Origin: Pseudomonas mendocina
GTDB lineage: Bacteria; Pseudomonadota; Gammaproteobacteria; Pseudomonadales; Pseudomonadaceae
Reading direction: 5' to 3'
DNA: 64,000 nt
Assembly: GCA_037482215.1 (NCBI GenBank)
Contig: CP148074.1
Span: forward strand, 4,588,001-4,652,000
Shown: positions 17,162-27,779 of the stretch, in pieces
Layout: every line of letters begins with the position of its first letter
Numbering within the stretch: position 1 is the first letter of the stretch
The notes under the pieces: generated by a model
What the model saw: the letters and a program-made list of their open reading frames with translations, nothing else
Told to the model about the DNA's origin: nothing
Database searches by the model: none
Program-made: the position numbers and the translations under genes

Positions 17162-17255
17162 AGATTTAGACTCTACTGGGCTAACGAAACCATCTGGCTC
17201 GGCGCATACGAGTGTGGACTCGGCTATGATCGGAGCAAAACGGGCTGTAGTGACT

Positions 17256-17272
17256 TTGTAGTTATACTACAA
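17256..17272. promoter_or_regulatory. HexR-like operator between the RpiR gene and zwf
   Basis: TTGTAGT-TAT-ACTACAA is a perfect dyad with seven-base arms. It resembles the HexR site of gammaproteobacteria (TGTAAT-N3-ATTACA) and ends 34 bp before the zwf start, where a repressor would block transcription. It most likely binds the adjacent RpiR-type protein and controls both divergent genes. Confidence 0.8.
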
Positions 17273-17306
17273 GGACGCCAACCCCGCACGGCTAAACCAA
17301 GTCGGA

Positions 17307-18758
17307 GTGACCATTTTGATTTTCCCCTGCGACATGCTGGTGTTTGGCGGTACCGGCGACCTGGCGTTGCACAAACTGCTTCCTGCACTCTATTACCTGC
17401 ATCGGGCCGGTCGGCTGCATGCTGAAACACGCATCATTGCCCTGGCCCGAAGCCCCCACACTCGTAGTGCTTTCCAGGCGCTGGCTGAACGAAACTGTCG
17501 TGCTCATGTCGCCCGTGAGGACTTCGACAATGAGACCTGGGCGAGGTTCGCCGAACGCCTCGACTACCTGGCCATGGACGCCAGCCAAAGCGCAGACTTC
17601 GGGCGCCTGAGCAAGCATCTGGGGGATGACCCAGAGCGGGTACGTATTTACTACCTGGCCACCTCCCCGGCCTTGTTTGAAGACATTGCCTCACACCTGA
17701 AAATCGCCGGGCTGGCCGGGCCCAAAGCACGCATCGTGCTGGAAAAACCCATCGGCCACTCACTGGAGTCAGCCCGCGCCATTAACGCCTCCATCGGCGC
17801 AGTCTTCGATGAGTCGCGGGTATTCCGTATTGATCATTACTTAGGTAAAGAAACCGTACAAAACCTGATGGCCCTGCGTTTTGCCAACGCTCTGTTCGAG
17901 CCTGTATGGCGAGCTGGCCATATCGAATACGTGCAAATCAGCGTGTGCGAAACCCTCGGTGTGGAAAACCGTGGCAGCTACTACGAGCAGGCTGGGGCCA
18001 TGCGTGACATGGTGCAAAACCACCTGCTGCAACTGCTCTGCCTGGTGGCGATGGAGGCGCCCGTGCGCTTCGACGCCGAAGCGGTGCGTAACGAGAAGGT
18101 GAAAATTCTCGAAGCGCTCAAGCCCATCAGCGGCCTCGATGTGCAGGACAAAACCGTGCGCGGCCAGTACACCGCCGGGAAGATCGGCGGGCAGGAAGTA
18201 CCGGCCTACTACTTTGAAAAGAATGTGGATAACGACAGCGACACTGAAACCTTTGTCGCCGTGCAGGCCGAAATCGACAACTGGCGCTGGGCCGGGGTGC
18301 CCTTCTACCTGCGTACCGGCAAGCGCATGGCACGCAAAACCTCAGAAATCGTCATCCAATTTAAGCCCGTACCGCACCAGTTGTTCGGCGGCAGCGAGGC
18401 CAACCGCCTGCTGATTCGTCTGCAACCGGAGGAGCGCATCAGCCTTCAACTCATGGGCAAAAGCCCCGGCAAAGGCATGCACCTGCAACCCGTGGAGCTG
18501 GATCTGAACCTGGCCAACGCCTTCAACAAACAGCGACGCTGGGACGCTTACGAGCGCCTGCTGCTGGACGTCATTGAAGGCGACTCAACCCTGTTTATGC
18601 GCCGCGATGAAGTGGAAGCGGCCTGGGCCTGGGTCGATCCGATCATCAGCGGCTGGCACCAGCACTACCAGAGCCCGCGCCCCTATCCAGCCGGCACCAA
18701 CGGCCCGGAACAGGTGAACAACTTGCTGGAGCGCTACGGACGGCAATGGCTGGATTAG
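17307..18758 (+). CDS. zwf: Glucose-6-phosphate 1-dehydrogenase
   Basis: Oxidises glucose 6-phosphate to 6-phosphogluconolactone with NAD(P)+. About 480 residues, with the coenzyme-binding FGGTGDLALHKLLPAL at the N-terminus, the active-site RIDHYLGKE, and EKPIGHSLESARAIN. The start is uncertain: GTG 17307 overlaps its own GGAG, TTG 17316 has that GGAG eight bases upstream, and ATG 17334 would trim the Rossmann strand. Unlike the usual Pseudomonas zwf-pgl-eda operon it stands alone, so it is an isozyme. It overlaps the convergent transporter gene by four bases at the stop. Confidence 0.93.
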   Translation: MTILIFPCDMLVFGGTGDLALHKLLPALYYLHRAGRLHAETRIIALARSPHTRSAFQALAERNCRAHVAREDFDNETWARFAERLDYLAMDASQSADFGRLSKHLGDDPERVRIYYLATSPALFEDIASHLKIAGLAGPKARIVLEKPIGHSLESARAINASIGAVFDESRVFRIDHYLGKETVQNLMALRFANALFEPVWRAGHIEYVQISVCETLGVENRGSYYEQAGAMRDMVQNHLLQLLCLVAMEAPVRFDAEAVRNEKVKILEALKPISGLDVQDKTVRGQYTAGKIGGQEVPAYYFEKNVDNDSDTETFVAVQAEIDNWRWAGVPFYLRTGKRMARKTSEIVIQFKPVPHQLFGGSEANRLLIRLQPEERISLQLMGKSPGKGMHLQPVELDLNLANAFNKQRRWDAYERLLLDVIEGDSTLFMRRDEVEAAWAWVDPIISGWHQHYQSPRPYPAGTNGPEQVNNLLERYGRQWLD

Positions 18759-20020
18759 GCTAGCGGCTGGCTTGCCCTGTTACGGAAGTACAGGGCAACC
18801 AGCACCAGCCCGAAAACGCCTGCCGCGCCTGACAGCCAAAACAGCCCGTCAAAGCCCAACCACTTGGCCAGCACACCGCTGGCCGCCCCCACCACACCAG
18901 CCAGCAGCATCTGCACACTGGCCTGCAAGGTAAAATCAGCACCCTCGTGCTCTGGTCGACAACACCCCATCATCGCGGCGAAAAGCGCCACCGTGGACAT
19001 GCCATCGGCAAACTGCTCAAACAGCGCCACGGTGTACACCTGTACTGCGCTGGCAGCCGAGCCTGCCAGCCAGGCCATGGCCGCGATGCCCACCGCCTGC
19101 AACAGGCCGAACAGCATCAGCGAACGGAACACACCCAGGCGGCCGTACAGCAGGCCGCCAATAAACGCCCCGCAAATACCAACCACACTGCTGACCAAGG
19201 TCAGCTCACCCAAGGCGCCGCTGCTCCAGCCCTGATCCACCAGCATCGGTTTAATCATCGGTGAGCCGAGCGCATCACCCAATTTGAAGCCGAGCAACAC
19301 CACCAGCCAGAACAACATACCCGGCTGCACCAACAGGCCCCGGTAATGCTGCCAAAGCAACGACGGCCCCGCAGTAGCCTCAGCCTTATCAGCTTGAAAC
19401 GGCAACTCGCGCCGCTCAGCAAAACGCCAAATCGGCACCGTCATCAGCACCAGCAGCAAGGCAACCAACGCAATGCTCAGGTTCCAGCCCAGCGGCTCCA
19501 TCATCAGCAACAGGCCGCTCCCGCTGACCAACATGCCAACCTTGTAGCCGCCGACTTGCAAACTGTTGCCAAAGCCGCGAAAACGTTCGGGCAGCAGGCG
19601 TACAGCCAGACCATCAGTAGCAATGTCCTGAGTCGAAGCGGCAAGGTTGATCAGCAGTAACAGTCCGACCAGCAAGGCAATCGAATGGCCAAACAGCATG
19701 TCCGGGCTCATTAATGCCAGCACCAGCAGGATGCTGATCACGGTCAACTGCAACGGCAAAATCCAGCCCCGCCGGTGCCCTAGCCGCGCTGAAGCGAGGC
19801 GATCCACCCACGGTGCCCACAGCACCTTCAGCAGCCAGGGCAACGCCAGTAGTTTGAGCAGCCCGATCAAGGCCAGATCGACACCATGCTGACGCAACAA
19901 CACCGGCAGAGAGTGGGCAATCAAGCCGGAAGGCAGACCCTGTGCACAGTAGAGCGATGCCAGCAGGATGACCGTACTACGGGGCAACGTACTGGCAGAC
20001 GAGGACAGAGCTAACGACAT
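18755..20020 (-). CDS. MFS transporter, RhtX/FptX- and AmpG-like
   Basis: A 421-residue inner-membrane protein with about twelve hydrophobic segments. LLASLYCAQGLPSGLIAHSL, LPWLLKVLWAPWVDR and NLAASTQDIATDGLAVRLL are typical of the group that holds siderophore importers RhtX/FptX, the muropeptide permease AmpG and acetyl-CoA transporters. No siderophore or peptidoglycan gene adjoins it, so the substrate is unknown. No clear ribosome binding site is visible before the ATG at 20020. Its stop overlaps the zwf stop on the other strand. Confidence 0.8.
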   Translation of the reverse strand: MSLALSSSASTLPRSTVILLASLYCAQGLPSGLIAHSLPVLLRQHGVDLALIGLLKLLALPWLLKVLWAPWVDRLASARLGHRRGWILPLQLTVISILLVLALMSPDMLFGHSIALLVGLLLLINLAASTQDIATDGLAVRLLPERFRGFGNSLQVGGYKVGMLVSGSGLLLMMEPLGWNLSIALVALLLVLMTVPIWRFAERRELPFQADKAEATAGPSLLWQHYRGLLVQPGMLFWLVVLLGFKLGDALGSPMIKPMLVDQGWSSGALGELTLVSSVVGICGAFIGGLLYGRLGVFRSLMLFGLLQAVGIAAMAWLAGSAASAVQVYTVALFEQFADGMSTVALFAAMMGCCRPEHEGADFTLQASVQMLLAGVVGAASGVLAKWLGFDGLFWLSGAAGVFGLVLVALYFRNRASQPLA

Positions 20021-20085
20021 GGTGATGTCTGGTTATCCGGGAAAACGCGACAGTAGCGACCCCGCCCACAACAGACAAGCACCAT

Positions 20086-22977
20086 TCAGGAAACACCGGC
20101 ACTGACAAACTGCTCACTGAACAGCGCCGCAAAACGCTCGGCATTTACCGGCCTGCTGATCAGATATCCCTGCACCTCATCACAGCGCTGGCTGCGCAGA
20201 AACTCCAACTGCTCCTCAGTTTCCACACCTTCAGCCACTACCTTCAGTTCCAGGCTGTGGGCCATGGCAATGATCGCCCGAGTAATCGCAGCATCCTCGC
20301 TGCCCGGCGTGAGATCACGGATAAAACTCTGATCAATCTTCACGTAATCCACCGGGAAACGCTTGAGGTAGCTGAGCGAGGAGTAGCCAGTGCCGAAATC
20401 ATCAATCGCCAGCTTGACCCCCAACTGACGCAGCTGACGGAAGGTGCTGATGACGCTTTCAACGTTATCCAGCAGTTGGCTTTCAGTCAGCTCCAATTCC
20501 AACAGATGCGGCGGCAGATGCGTCTCTTCCAGCGTCTGGCAGACCAAACTGTACAAATTGCCCTGACGCAACTGATGCACCGACAGGTTGACTGAAACCC
20601 GTACCGGCCCCGGCCCTTCCAGCTGCCAGACGCGCGCCTGACGACAAGCCTCACGCAGCACCACTTCGCCAATGTCACCAATCAGGCCGGTCTCCTCGGC
20701 CAAGCCAATAAAGTCCCCCGGCGGCATCAAACCCAGCTCAGGGTGACGCCAGCGCACCAGCGCTTCAGCGGCAAATATCCCATCCGTCGCCAGGCACAGC
20801 TTGGGCTGATAGAAGACCTCCAACTGGCCATCGGTAATGCCCTTGCGCAACTGGGTTTCCAGTTGCAGGCGCTCCAGCGTGCAGGCCTGTAGGTTATCTG
20901 TGAAGAATTGCAGGGTATTACCACCCAAGTGCTTGGCATGTTGCATGGCCATGTTGGCCTGGCTGATCAGCACCGGGATTTCCCGGGCGTTGTCCGGCAT
21001 CAGGCTAATACCCAACGAAGCACTGATGACCAACTCATGACCGCCCACCGTCATCGGCATGCGCAACTTGCTGAGCAAGCGGCTGGCCAATCGCGCCAAG
21101 CTGGAAAGGCTGGTGTAGGAGTCGATGATGACGCCAAACTCATCCCCAGACAGACGCGCCAGCGTGTCAGCTTCAGGCAATGCCTGGGAAAGACGACGGC
21201 TAATCTGCCGCAGCAGCTGATCCGCCACCTCATGACCCAAGCTGTCATTAAGGATTTTGAAGCGGTCCAAGTCGATGTGCAGCAGCGCCAGGCTGCGGCC
21301 TGACTGCCGAGAACGCTGCCCGGCTTCGTGCAGGCGCTCTTTGAACAATGAGCGGTTGGCCAGCCCCGTCAGCTCATCGTAATGAGACAAGTAGCGCAGG
21401 CGCTCTTCGGCCTCACGCCGTGCCGTCAGGTCAGCAAAAAAACCCACGATATGGCTGACATTACCCAGGCTGTCGCGCACCACGTTGAGCTGCAACCACT
21501 GTGGGTAAAGCTCACCGTTCTTACGGGTGTCGATCAACTCACCCTGCCAGCTGCCAGTCTTTTCGAGCTCCATGCTGATCAGATGATACTGGCGGCGGTT
21601 GTCACTACTGCCCAGCAAGGAGATGACGCTCTTACCCAGAACATCTTCCTTGGTATACCCAGTCACCAAGCTGAACGCTTGGTTGATCGACATAAAATGG
21701 TAGTTCGGATCAAGGATCACGATACCTTCACTGGCTGCCTCGAATACCGTGGCGGACAGGGCCTGTTGCTCCTCATGCTGCTTGCGGGCGCTGATGTCGC
21801 GGCGCGTGCCGAGCATACGCAGCACACGGCCTGCTTGATCACGCTCTACAGCCTTACCGCGATCCTCTATCCACACCCAATGGCCATCGGCATGGCGCAC
21901 GCGGTATTCGACGTGGTAGCCGTCCGTCAGGCCTTTCATATGCTCAACCAGAGCTTGGCGCAGCAGCGGCATGTCCTCAGGATGCAGGCGGGGTTTTAAG
22001 TCTCGCAGCATGGCCTGAACTTCATGGTTCTCCAGGCCAAAAATTTCTTTGATCCGTGAGTGATGCACCTCATCGGTCTGTAGATCCCAATCCCACAGCC
22101 CCAACCCACTGGCTTCAATGGCCATACTCAGGCGCGTGCGGCTTTTGCTCAGCGCGCGGGTGGTCTGGTCCAACTCCCGCGTGCGTTCCTCAACCCGGAG
22201 TTCCAGCTCCTCATGGGCTAAGCGCAACTCACGTTCAGCCCGACGACGTTGCCCCACCTCATTTGCCAAGCCTGCATTCAAGGCCTCTGCCTGCAACTTG
22301 GCATACTCAAGGTTGCTGATCAGCGCCTGATTCTGGAAACGTTGCAACAAGCTGGTTTGCACCAGACGGTTGACCTGCCAGGCCACCACCAACAAGGCGA
22401 ACATTAAGATAGTGCCCAGTACCCCCCAGCTCTGTTGCTGTTGGTTATCCACAGACAACAGGTTAACCATCGGCGGCAGCAAACACGGCAATGCAAACGA
22501 GAGAAAAGCACCGAAACTGATGGCATAGGCCACACTGGCAGACAGCACCGCCGCAGCAATCAGCCCATAGACCAGAGCCTGCAATAACAGGTCATTGGCT
22601 GGAGCAATAAAGATGGCGGTAAAACCTAAGGTCAGGCCCGAGACAACCGCCCCGACCAAAAATTGCCAGTGCCAGCGTCGTTCAGCCTGCTGGCTGGGCA
22701 ATGACCTTTTAAATGCCCGCACCTGAACCAAACGCAGCACTGCAAGTGCTACGACCCAAACAGCCCAAGCTGAAAGCAGAGCTGAGTGCGTAACCCCCCA
22801 CATCAAGCCAGTGCACACCAGGCAACTGAGCAGCATAAAAAGGGTCGGCACTTGTGAGCCCTGATAGAGCATACGCGTGCGTTCAACAGCAATGTCCGGC
22901 ACGTATCGCGGTGCAACATTCTGCACAGGCGTCGCCTGCTCGCCGTTTGCCTCTAGAGGCGGATTCGAAATAGTCAT
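20086..22977 (-). CDS. Membrane-bound PAS-GGDEF-EAL cyclic-di-GMP protein
   Basis: A 963-residue signalling protein: six or so membrane segments (residues about 40-205), a coiled coil (about 220-280, [18 protein letters not shown]), two PAS domains with PAC motifs, a GGDEF domain and an EAL domain. The cyclase signature reads SGDEF, which is compatible with activity; an RxxD inhibitory site is absent (PEAD in that place). The EAL domain keeps [20 protein letters not shown] and EGVETEEQL, so phosphodiesterase activity is expected. Which activity dominates cannot be read from sequence. It is divergent from uvrD. Confidence 0.9.
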   Translation of the reverse strand: MTISNPPLEANGEQATPVQNVAPRYVPDIAVERTRMLYQGSQVPTLFMLLSCLVCTGLMWGVTHSALLSAWAVWVVALAVLRLVQVRAFKRSLPSQQAERRWHWQFLVGAVVSGLTLGFTAIFIAPANDLLLQALVYGLIAAAVLSASVAYAISFGAFLSFALPCLLPPMVNLLSVDNQQQQSWGVLGTILMFALLVVAWQVNRLVQTSLLQRFQNQALISNLEYAKLQAEALNAGLANEVGQRRRAERELRLAHEELELRVEERTRELDQTTRALSKSRTRLSMAIEASGLGLWDWDLQTDEVHHSRIKEIFGLENHEVQAMLRDLKPRLHPEDMPLLRQALVEHMKGLTDGYHVEYRVRHADGHWVWIEDRGKAVERDQAGRVLRMLGTRRDISARKQHEEQQALSATVFEAASEGIVILDPNYHFMSINQAFSLVTGYTKEDVLGKSVISLLGSSDNRRQYHLISMELEKTGSWQGELIDTRKNGELYPQWLQLNVVRDSLGNVSHIVGFFADLTARREAEERLRYLSHYDELTGLANRSLFKERLHEAGQRSRQSGRSLALLHIDLDRFKILNDSLGHEVADQLLRQISRRLSQALPEADTLARLSGDEFGVIIDSYTSLSSLARLASRLLSKLRMPMTVGGHELVISASLGISLMPDNAREIPVLISQANMAMQHAKHLGGNTLQFFTDNLQACTLERLQLETQLRKGITDGQLEVFYQPKLCLATDGIFAAEALVRWRHPELGLMPPGDFIGLAEETGLIGDIGEVVLREACRQARVWQLEGPGPVRVSVNLSVHQLRQGNLYSLVCQTLEETHLPPHLLELELTESQLLDNVESVISTFRQLRQLGVKLAIDDFGTGYSSLSYLKRFPVDYVKIDQSFIRDLTPGSEDAAITRAIIAMAHSLELKVVAEGVETEEQLEFLRSQRCDEVQGYLISRPVNAERFAALFSEQFVSAGVS

Positions 22978-23200
22978 AGGCGTTTTTTTATAATCATGGT
23001 TGCCTAAACGCCCAGCAGCATACGTTAAGGAACGTCCAATCCCAAGAGATGGGGTGATGGCATTTAGTGTAGAAATACCTATCTTTTTGTCTGTTTTGTA
23101 GACTCTCTTCCAACATTAACCGATGACCTGTCAGTCACTTGATCCGCGACATTGCGCCCAGCGGTTTGCCCTGCCAGCCCTGCCCCCCTAAAATGTCGCC

Positions 23201-25399
23201 ATGCAAAATAACCCTGAACTCCTCCTTGCCTCCCTCAATGACGCCCAGATCCAGGCTGTTGCCGCTCCGCTCGGCCGGCAGTTGGTTCTGGCCGGCGCAG
23301 GCTCAGGCAAAACCCGCGTGCTGGTGCACCGTATCGCTTGGCTGATCCAGATCGAGAATGCTTCGCCGCACTCGGTTCTCTCGGTCACCTTCACCAACAA
23401 AGCCGCTGCTGAAATGCGTCACCGCATTGAGCAAATGCTCGGCATCAGCCCCGCAGGTATGTGGGTCGGCACCTTCCACGGCTTGGCCCATCGCCTGCTG
23501 CGTGCACATTGGAAAGAAGCGGGGCTAAGCGAGAACTTCCAGATTCTCGACTCCGATGATCAGCAACGCCTGATCAAACGAGTAATCCGCGAGCTGGGCC
23601 TGGATGAACAGCGCTGGCCGCCAAAACAGGCCCAGTGGTTTATCAACGCCCAGAAAGATGACGGCCTGCGCCCGCAGAACATTCAGGCCGGTGGTGATCT
23701 GTTCCAGGCCACCATGGTCAAGATCTACCAGGCCTATGAAGAAGCCTGCGCCCGCGCCGGTGTGATCGACTTCGCCGAGCTGCTGCTGCGTGCCCTAGAC
23801 CTCTGGCGCAACAACCCCGGCGGCATTCTGGAACACTACCAGCGCCGTTTCCGCCATATTCTGGTGGACGAGTTTCAGGACACCAACGCCGTGCAGTACG
23901 CCTGGCTGCGCATGCTCGCCAAAGGCGGCGACAGCCTGATGGTGGTCGGCGATGACGACCAGTCAATCTACGGCTGGCGCGGCGCCAAGATCGAGAACAT
24001 CCGCGAGTTCTCCGATGACTTTGCCGATGCGCAAGTCATTCGCCTTGAGCAAAACTACCGCTCCACCGCTGGCATCCTCAAAGCCGCCAACGCCGTGATC
24101 GCCAACAACCAGGGCCGCCTCGGCAAAGAGTTGTGGACCGAAGACAGCGACGGCGAGCCGCTGCGCCTGTATGCCGCCTTCAACGAGCAAGACGAAGCCC
24201 GCTACGTGGTCGAGTCGATCGAAGATGCCCTGCGCAAAGACGGCCTCAAGCGCAGCGAAATCGCCATTCTGTATCGCTCCAACGCCCAGTCGCGGGTGCT
24301 GGAAGAAGCCCTGCTGCGGGAGAAAATCCCTTATCGCATCTACGGCGGCCAGCGCTTCTTCGATCGCGCCGAAATCAAGAACGCCATGGCCTACATGCGT
24401 CTGCTGGATGGCCGCGAGAACGACGCCGCGCTGGAGCGCATCATCAACGTGCCGACCCGTGGCATTGGTGAGAAAACCGTCGAGTCGATCCGCGAATACG
24501 CCCGCGTTCATGCCCTTCCCATGTGGCACGCCATCGTCCAAATGCTGGCGAGCAAAGCCCTGCCGGGCCGGGCAGCGGGTGCGCTGGCAGGTTTTATCGA
24601 GCTGATCGAAAACCTCAGCAGCAAAACCCGCGAAATGCCGCTGCACCTGATGACCCAAACCGTCATCGAACAGAGCGGCCTGATTGCCTATCACCAGGCC
24701 GAGAAAGGCGAAAAGGCCCAGGCCCGTGTGGATAACCTTGAGGAACTGGTCAGCGCCGCGCGCAACTTCGAGAACCACGAAGAGGACGACCTCACGCCGC
24801 TGCAGGCCTTCCTCACCCACGCCTCGCTGGAGGCCGGTGATACCCAAGCCGCCGAGAACGAAGACAGCATCCAGCTGATGACCCTGCACAGCGCCAAAGG
24901 TCTGGAGTTCCCGCTGGTGTTCCTGGTCGGCATGGAAGAAGGCCTGTTCCCGCACAAGATGAGCCTGGAAGAGCCCGGCCGCCTTGAGGAGGAACGTCGC
25001 TTGGCCTACGTGGGCATCACCCGTGCCATGCACAAGCTGGTGCTCACCTACGCAGAAACCCGACGTTTGTATGGCAGCGAAACCTATAACAAGGTGTCAC
25101 GCTTCGTCCGCGAAATTCCACCGGCACTGATTCAGGAAGTTCGCCTGTCCAACAGCGTCAGCCGCCCCTTTGGTGCAGTCAGCCGCAACGGTGGTAACAG
25201 CGACAGCAACCTGTTCGCGGGCAGTGCCGTACCAGACACCGGCTTCAGCCTGGGCCAGCGCGTCAGCCATTCATTGTTTGGCGAAGGCACCATCCTCAAC
25301 TTTGAGGGTTCCGGTGCTCAAGCGCGGGTGCAGGTGAATTTCGAGAGTGAAGGCAGCAAGTGGCTGATGCTCAGCTACGCCAAGCTGCAAGCACTGTAA
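23201..25399 (+). CDS. uvrD: DNA helicase II (UvrD)
   Basis: A 732-residue superfamily 1A 3'-5' helicase acting in nucleotide excision and mismatch repair. Motifs in order: Q motif SLNDAQIQAVAAPLGRQ, Walker A AGAGSGKT (about residue 32), Walker B DEFQDTNAVQYAW, motif III GDDDQSIYGWRGA, motif V/VI region LMTLHSAKGLEFPLVF and LAYVGITRAMHKL. A C-terminal tudor-like end (GEGTILNFEGSGAQARVQVN) is typical of UvrD. Length and motifs separate it from Rep. No strong ribosome binding site is seen before 23201. Confidence 0.95.
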   Translation: MQNNPELLLASLNDAQIQAVAAPLGRQLVLAGAGSGKTRVLVHRIAWLIQIENASPHSVLSVTFTNKAAAEMRHRIEQMLGISPAGMWVGTFHGLAHRLLRAHWKEAGLSENFQILDSDDQQRLIKRVIRELGLDEQRWPPKQAQWFINAQKDDGLRPQNIQAGGDLFQATMVKIYQAYEEACARAGVIDFAELLLRALDLWRNNPGGILEHYQRRFRHILVDEFQDTNAVQYAWLRMLAKGGDSLMVVGDDDQSIYGWRGAKIENIREFSDDFADAQVIRLEQNYRSTAGILKAANAVIANNQGRLGKELWTEDSDGEPLRLYAAFNEQDEARYVVESIEDALRKDGLKRSEIAILYRSNAQSRVLEEALLREKIPYRIYGGQRFFDRAEIKNAMAYMRLLDGRENDAALERIINVPTRGIGEKTVESIREYARVHALPMWHAIVQMLASKALPGRAAGALAGFIELIENLSSKTREMPLHLMTQTVIEQSGLIAYHQAEKGEKAQARVDNLEELVSAARNFENHEEDDLTPLQAFLTHASLEAGDTQAAENEDSIQLMTLHSAKGLEFPLVFLVGMEEGLFPHKMSLEEPGRLEEERRLAYVGITRAMHKLVLTYAETRRLYGSETYNKVSRFVREIPPALIQEVRLSNSVSRPFGAVSRNGGNSDSNLFAGSAVPDTGFSLGQRVSHSLFGEGTILNFEGSGAQARVQVNFESEGSKWLMLSYAKLQAL

Positions 25400-25433
25400 G
25401 GCACATCGGACAGAACAAGACCAAGGAGCTTCC

Positions 25434-26525
25434 ATGAAACGCCGTTACCTGCTGCTTGCCAGCGCCCTGCTTGCAACCCTGGGCCTTACTGGCTGCAAAG
25501 AGGACAAAGCGCCCGCGCAGGCAGGCGCAGCACAAGCCGACAAGGTTTATCACTGGAAAATGGTCACCGCCTGGCCGAAGAACTATCCAGGCCTGGGCAC
25601 CTCTGCTGAGCGTCTGGCCGAGCGGGTCAACGCCATGAGCAACGGCCGCTTGAGCATTAAAGTCTATGCCGCAGGCGAGCTGGTGCCCGCGCTGGAAGTC
25701 TTCGATGCCGTCTCCCGTGGCACCGCTGAACTGGGCCATGGCGCAGCTTATTACTGGAAGGGGAAAGTCTCGGCAGCACAGTTCTTCACCTCTGTGCCAT
25801 TCGGCCTGTCAACTCTGGAAATGAACGCCTGGCTGAACAAAGGCGGCGGTCAGGCTCTGTGGGATGAAGCCTACGCCCCGTTCGGCATCAAACCGCTGGC
25901 CGTGGGCAACAGCGGCATGCAGATGGGCGGCTGGTTCAACAAGGAAATCAACAGCCTTGCTGACCTTAAAGGCCTGAAGATCCGCACACCTGGGCTCGGT
26001 GGCGAAGTGTTCTCCCGCCTCGGCGCCATCAGCGTCAATATGCCCGGTGGTGAGGTATTCACCGCCCTGCAAACCGGCGCCATCGATGCCACTGACTGGG
26101 TCAGCCCCTTCAATGATCAAGCCTTCGGTCTGCAACAGGCGGCCAAGTATTACTACTTCCCCGGCTGGCAGGAGCCTCAGGCGACCCTTGAGCTGCTGAT
26201 CAACCAGAAGGCCTTCGACAGCCTGCCTGCCGACCTGCAAGCCATCCTCACCGAGGCAACCCGCGCCACCAGCCAGGACATGCTCGACGATTACACCTAT
26301 CACAATGCCCTGGCCCTGGATGAGCTGAAGAAATCCGGCACACTGCTCAAACGCTTCCCCGATGACGTACTGGAAGCCATGCAGCGTGAAAGCATCAACG
26401 TGCTTGGCGAGCTAGCTGCCGAGAACGACCTGAACGGACGCATCTGGGCCTCCATGCAAGCCTTCCAGGCCTTGGCCGGTAAGATGCAGGACATCTCCGA
26501 GAAAGAGCTGTACAACTGGCGTTGA
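25434..26525 (+). CDS. TRAP-transporter solute-binding lipoprotein (DctP family), orphan
   Basis: A 363-residue periplasmic binding protein of the DctP family. The signal peptide ends in lipobox LTGC (Cys21), so it is lipid-anchored. VTAWPKNYPGLGTSAERLAE, KIRTPGLGGEVFSRLGA and the substrate-binding region ALQTGAIDATDWVSPFND, which includes the family Arg, fit carboxylate or oxo-acid binding. AAGGAG precedes the ATG, 35 bases behind uvrD. No DctQ or DctM membrane genes adjoin it, so its permease must lie elsewhere. Confidence 0.88.
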   Translation: MKRRYLLLASALLATLGLTGCKEDKAPAQAGAAQADKVYHWKMVTAWPKNYPGLGTSAERLAERVNAMSNGRLSIKVYAAGELVPALEVFDAVSRGTAELGHGAAYYWKGKVSAAQFFTSVPFGLSTLEMNAWLNKGGGQALWDEAYAPFGIKPLAVGNSGMQMGGWFNKEINSLADLKGLKIRTPGLGGEVFSRLGAISVNMPGGEVFTALQTGAIDATDWVSPFNDQAFGLQQAAKYYYFPGWQEPQATLELLINQKAFDSLPADLQAILTEATRATSQDMLDDYTYHNALALDELKKSGTLLKRFPDDVLEAMQRESINVLGELAAENDLNGRIWASMQAFQALAGKMQDISEKELYNWR

Positions 26526-26718
26526 GCCAACCCATCAACCGACAGGCGGCGCCATTAAGCCCCGCCCGTCGATTTATCCACTGGGCATCACCAACTGTCA
26601 CCGCAGCAGACTAGGCTTTGAGCGTAAAGCAAAAGCCAGAAACACTCTCTGGCTAGCCAGCTGTAGACAGACAGCGCAAGATGACCCGCGTAGTTCCAAT
26701 CATTAAGAGACAGCCTGC

Positions 26719-27579
26719 ATGCAACGTTTCCTTAGTATTGCCCTGGCCATGTTCATGACGCTGGGCCTGACCATGAGTTTCGACGCCGAGGCCAAACGCC
26801 TGGGTGGCGGTAAATCCTTCGGCTCCGCGCCGAGCCATCAGACCCGTCAACAAGCGCCTGCACAACAGAACGCTGCGCCTGCCACTGCTGGCCGTCAGCC
26901 TGCTGCTGCAAGCGGTGCTTCGCGCTGGCTGGGCCCTCTGGCCGGTCTGGCTGCCGGTGGTCTGCTGGCCTCCATGTTTATGGGTGACGGCTTCGAAGGC
27001 ATCCAGTTCATGGACATCCTGATCTTCGGCCTGATCGCCTTCCTGCTGTTCCGCTTCCTCGCGGCCCGTCGCCAGCAAGCAAGCCCGGCAGCAGCCGGTG
27101 GTGTGCCGATGCAACGTGAAATGCCGAGCAGCAACAACGGCTCCAGCAACATCTTCGGCAACAGCATCCCGAACAGCAGCAGCGCGCTGATCAAGCCGGT
27201 TATCAACGCCCCGGCTTGGTTCAACGAGCAGAGCTTTATCAATGCGGGTCGTGAGCACTTCATGAGCCTGCAACAGCATTGGGATGCGAACGAGATGGAC
27301 AAGATCGCCGAGTTCGTCACCCCGCAAATGCTTGAGTTCCTGCGCCGCGAGCGTGCCGAACTGGGTGATGGCTTCCAGTCCACCTACATCGACAACCTCG
27401 ACGTACAGCTGGACGGCGTGGATGACAACAGCGACAAGACTGTTGCCACCCTGACCTTCACCGGTATCTCGAAAACCTCGCGCTTCGACCAGGGCGAGCA
27501 GTTTAGCGAAAGCTGGCGCCTGGAGCGTGCAGTTGGTGAAAACCAACCTTGGCTGGTGGCGGGCATCCGTCAAAACTAA
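26719..27579 (+). CDS. Tim44-like domain membrane protein
   Basis: A 286-residue protein with an N-terminal signal segment (MQRFLSIALAMFMTLGLTMS), an Ala/Gln/Pro-rich linker, one or two membrane spans (LAGLAAGGLLASMFM, MDILIFGLIAFLLFRFL) and a C-terminal Tim44-like domain (residues about 160-285: FINAGREHFMSLQQHWD, LEFLRRERAELGDGF). Bacterial proteins of this type are widespread in Pseudomonas; their role is not established. A strong terminator follows. Confidence 0.8.
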   Translation: MQRFLSIALAMFMTLGLTMSFDAEAKRLGGGKSFGSAPSHQTRQQAPAQQNAAPATAGRQPAAASGASRWLGPLAGLAAGGLLASMFMGDGFEGIQFMDILIFGLIAFLLFRFLAARRQQASPAAAGGVPMQREMPSSNNGSSNIFGNSIPNSSSALIKPVINAPAWFNEQSFINAGREHFMSLQQHWDANEMDKIAEFVTPQMLEFLRRERAELGDGFQSTYIDNLDVQLDGVDDNSDKTVATLTFTGISKTSRFDQGEQFSESWRLERAVGENQPWLVAGIRQN

Positions 27580-27596
27580 GCCAAACCGCGCTTACA

Positions 27597-27633
27597 AAAA
27601 CGCCGCTACCTGCGAAGGTATGCGGCGTTTTTT
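27597..27633 (+). terminator. Rho-independent terminator after the Tim44-like gene
   Basis: AAAACGCCGC-TACCT-GCGA-AGGTA-T-GCGGCGTTTTTT. Long stem followed by T-run, 18 bases after the stop. Confidence 0.9.
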
Positions 27634-27779
27634 ATTGCCGTCTCCGGGGCAGGCTAACCCTGCGTAGAGATCTCTGACGATTGCAAAACGATCGTTCCTA
27701 ATTCAGGCTGAACGACGCCGATTCAGGCTACAATTTCGGCGGTTTTATCCCCCACGGGTTTTACTTAAGGAGTACCCGC

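Noticed and set aside
23963..25033. Leftward open frame of 356 codons antisense to uvrD
   Set aside because: Mirror of an intact helicase gene with all motifs; composition typical of an antisense shadow.
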